Assembly: GCF_016862275.1 (NCBI RefSeq)
Contig: NZ_BOMQ01000043.1
Span: 62,001 to 126,000, forward strand
Reading direction: 5' to 3'
Length of the DNA stretch: 64,000 nucleotides
Source: Actinoplanes nipponensis
GTDB taxonomy: Bacteria > Actinomycetota > Actinomycetes > Mycobacteriales > Micromonosporaceae
Part shown: piece by piece, positions 62,156 to 64,000 of the stretch
Layout: every line of letters begins with the position of its first letter
Position numbering within the stretch: the stretch's first letter is position 1
Translations under genes and position numbers: made by a program
The notes under the pieces: generated by a model
What the model was told of the DNA's origin: nothing
The model's input: the letters and a program-made list of their open reading frames with translations, nothing else
Database searches by the model: none

Positions 62156-63394
62156 ATGGCTACCTTCAGTCGCGACAACCCCATGTCGGACGGCGTTCTG
62201 CGGCATCTCGCCCAGGCCGCCGAGCACATCTCCGGCATCTGCTTCAAGACCGGACCGCCCCGGCGCATCGGGGTAGAACTGGAATGGACCGTCCACCGCT
62301 CGGACGCCCCGGCGGCCTACCTGCGAGCCGCGCACCTCCGCACAGCACTGGGCACCCACGCACCACCCGCACTCGGCAATCCCCACCCCGGCGAACCGTT
62401 ACCCGGCGGTGGCGCGGTGACCGTCGAGCCCGGCGGCCAGCTCGAGATCTCCTCGGCGCCGGCCGGCTCCCTCACCGAGTTGCACGCATCCCTCAGCGCC
62501 GATCACGCGCACCTGTCCGCCCTACTGGCCCGCTCGGGCCTGGTCCTGGGCGACTCCGGCCTCGACCCGTACCGGTCGCCCCGCCGGATGCTGCACACCC
62601 CGCGGTACGCCGCCATGCAGCGCAGCTTCGACGCCGCCGGCCGGCACGGCCGGACCATGATGTGCAGCACCGCCGGCCTGCAGGTCTGCCTCGACGCCGG
62701 CACCGAGCAACAGCTGCCGCGGCGCTGGGCCGCCCTGCACGAGATGGGGCCGCCGCTGCTCGCCGCGTTCGCCACCTCCGGCCGGCACGCCGGCCGCGAC
62801 ACCGGGTGGGCCTCGGCCCGGATGGCCACCTGGTACGGCATCGACCCCCGCCGCACCGCCCCGGTCCGCACGCCCGGCGACCCGGCCGCCGGCTGGGCCG
62901 AGTACGCCCTCGCCGCGCCGCTGCTGTGCGTGCGCCGCGGCGACCGGGCGTGGGACGTGCCGGCGGAGGTCACCTTCGCCGACTGGATCGGCGGGGCGCT
63001 CGGCGAACCACCCCGCCGCGACGACCTGGACTACCACCTGAGCACGCTGTTCCCGCCGGTCCGGCCGCGCGGCTACCTCGAGGTCCGCTACCTCGACGCC
63101 CAGCCCGGAACGGAATGGATCGCGCCGGTGGCGGTCGTGGCGGCGCTGCTGGCCGACGACCCGACCACCGACGCCGCCCGCGGGGTGGCCGCCGCCACGG
63201 CCGGGCAGTGGCTGATCGCCGCCCGCGCCGGGCTGGCCGACCCGGCGATCCGGCGTACCGCCACCGGCCTGCTGGATCTGGCCTGCCGCAACCTCGACCA
63301 CACCGGCCTGCCGCCCGCCGTGCGGGACGTGGTCACCGACATCGTCGACCGGCGCCTCCACCGCGCCGGCCTCCGGAAGGACGCGCACCGATGA
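62156..63394 (+). CDS. egtA: Ergothioneine biosynthesis glutamate-cysteine ligase
   Basis: 412 aa, GCS2-type fold: GVELEWTVHRSD near the N-terminus, VTVEPGGQLEISSAPAG and LQVCLDAGTE as metal/ATP and substrate blocks. EgtA makes gamma-glutamylcysteine, the sulfur donor for EgtB in ergothioneine synthesis. GGGGAGGGG lies directly before the ATG. It overlaps egtB by 4 bp. Confidence 0.94.
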   Translation: MATFSRDNPMSDGVLRHLAQAAEHISGICFKTGPPRRIGVELEWTVHRSDAPAAYLRAAHLRTALGTHAPPALGNPHPGEPLPGGGAVTVEPGGQLEISSAPAGSLTELHASLSADHAHLSALLARSGLVLGDSGLDPYRSPRRMLHTPRYAAMQRSFDAAGRHGRTMMCSTAGLQVCLDAGTEQQLPRRWAALHEMGPPLLAAFATSGRHAGRDTGWASARMATWYGIDPRRTAPVRTPGDPAAGWAEYALAAPLLCVRRGDRAWDVPAEVTFADWIGGALGEPPRRDDLDYHLSTLFPPVRPRGYLEVRYLDAQPGTEWIAPVAVVAALLADDPTTDAARGVAAATAGQWLIAARAGLADPAIRRTATGLLDLACRNLDHTGLPPAVRDVVTDIVDRRLHRAGLRKDAHR

Positions 63395-64000
63395 CCCAGG
63401 ACCTGCGCCTCACCGTCGCCGCCGAGCTGGAGCGGGCCCGGGCCCGGACGGCCGGGCTGACCGACGCCGTGGACGACGCCGATCTCGTCCGGCAGCACTC
63501 ACCGATCATGTCGCCGCTGGTCTGGGACCTGGCCCACGTCGGCAACCAGGAGGAGCTCTGGCTGGTCCGCGACGTCGGCGGCCGCGAGCCGGTGCGCCGC
63601 GACATCGACGAGCTCTACGACGCGTTCAAGCACCCGCGGCGCGACCGGCCGGCGCTGCCGCTGCTCGGCCCGGCGGAGGCCCGCGCCTACGTCGGGCAGG
63701 TCCGCGACAAGGCCCTCGACGTGCTGGACCGGGTCCCGCTGGACCCGGACCGGCCGCTGCTGGCCGACGGCTACGCCTTCGGCATGATCGTCCAGCACGA
63801 GCAGCAGCACGACGAGACCATGCTGGCCACCCACCAGCTGCGCGCGGGCGCGCCCGTGCTGACGGCGGACCCGCCGCCGCCGGCCCGGGTGCCGGTGGCC
63901 GGCGAGGTGCTGATCCCCGGCGGACCGTTCGCCATGGGCACCGACACCGAGCCGTGGGCGCTGGACAACGAACGGCCGGCGCATCCGGTGGACGTGCCGG
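63391..64000 (+). CDS. egtB: Ergothioneine synthase EgtB, 5' part
   Basis: The first 203 codons of the gene; it runs off the window. The N-terminal DinB-like domain holds the iron-ligand histidines H49 (AHVGNQEELW), H136 and H140 (QHEQQHDETM). A short linker then leads to the start of the FGE-sulfatase-type domain (IPGGPFAMGTDTE). EgtB joins gamma-glutamylcysteine to hercynine with oxygen, a key step in ergothioneine formation. Its ATG overlaps the egtA stop. Confidence 0.94.
   Translation, partial: MTQDLRLTVAAELERARARTAGLTDAVDDADLVRQHSPIMSPLVWDLAHVGNQEELWLVRDVGGREPVRRDIDELYDAFKHPRRDRPALPLLGPAEARAYVGQVRDKALDVLDRVPLDPDRPLLADGYAFGMIVQHEQQHDETMLATHQLRAGAPVLTADPPPPARVPVAGEVLIPGGPFAMGTDTEPWALDNERPAHPVDVP

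Noticed and set aside
1..64000. Insertion sequences, integrases, prophage genes or biosynthetic gene clusters
   Set aside because: No transposase, integrase, phage structural gene, PKS or NRPS was found on either strand.

Overview
The window is about 64 kb of very GC-rich actinobacterial chromosome. GC-biased codon use, a WhiB7 regulator, mycoredoxin, an AdnA/AdnB helicase-nuclease pair, ergothioneine genes and many leaderless genes all point to Actinobacteria. The hypothetical proteins suggest Micromonosporaceae (Actinoplanes-like); that placement is inference. I see no insertion sequence, prophage, rRNA operon or CRISPR array.

Layout. 1-5.2 kb: a YkgJ-like/pentapeptide protein, a secreted lamin-tail protein, a DUF2199-like protein, and two identical initiator tRNA-Met genes in inverted orientation around an alpha/beta hydrolase gene and 0.8 kb of low-complexity DNA. 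5.2-16.5 kb: conserved actinobacterial genes (UPF0182 membrane protein, YlbL-type PDZ/Lon-like protease, DUF2342 zincin, YgjP-like metallopeptidase, DUF5679 zinc ribbon, ThiF-like protein with an ABC1 kinase), including three DnaA-box-like sites in 63 bp. 16.5-24.8 kb: whiB7 with a long translated leader ORF and attenuator, uvrD2, mycoredoxin, a PhyH-type dioxygenase, nudC and a pair of M16 peptidases. 24.9-28.7 kb: a tightly overlapping three-gene conflict-type operon (EACC1, caspase-AlgH fusion, SIR2 protein), followed by an MbcA/ParS-like orphan. 29-33.7 kb: a radical SAM gene divergent from an Rrf2 regulator and a sulfonate-type ABC importer. 33.7-47.6 kb: envelope proteins, an acyltransferase, cspA, adnB-adnA, a LacI regulator and two LOG-family genes. 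47.6-53.9 kb: dapE and dapD separated by a cassette encoding an EspC-like protein, a papain-like peptidase effector, a candidate immunity protein and a chagasin-like membrane-anchored protein; then a LysG/LysE-type pair. 54-64 kb: a large secreted hydrolase, a small kinase, a MerR/beta-clamp fusion, metabolic enzymes, an ArsR-SRPBCC pair, a methyltransferase, and egtA with the start of egtB.

How the genes fit together. whiB7, uvrD2, mycoredoxin, nudC and adnAB form a DNA-repair, redox and antibiotic-stress neighbourhood that, from memory, resembles a mycobacterial block; here it is split by other genes. egtAB adds low-molecular-weight thiol synthesis. dapD, dapE and the LysG/LysE pair concern the diaminopimelate/lysine branch. 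Two accessory modules stand out: the EACC1-caspase/AlgH-SIR2 operon, which looks like a regulated suicide or immune system, and the effector cassette between dapE and dapD, where a papain-type Q-C-H-N constellation lies beside a possible chagasin-type cysteine-peptidase inhibitor. The MerR fused to a DNA-polymerase sliding clamp is a third unusual architecture.

Many starts are leaderless: a TANNNT -10 element lies 6-7 nt before the start codon. This was used to choose starts.
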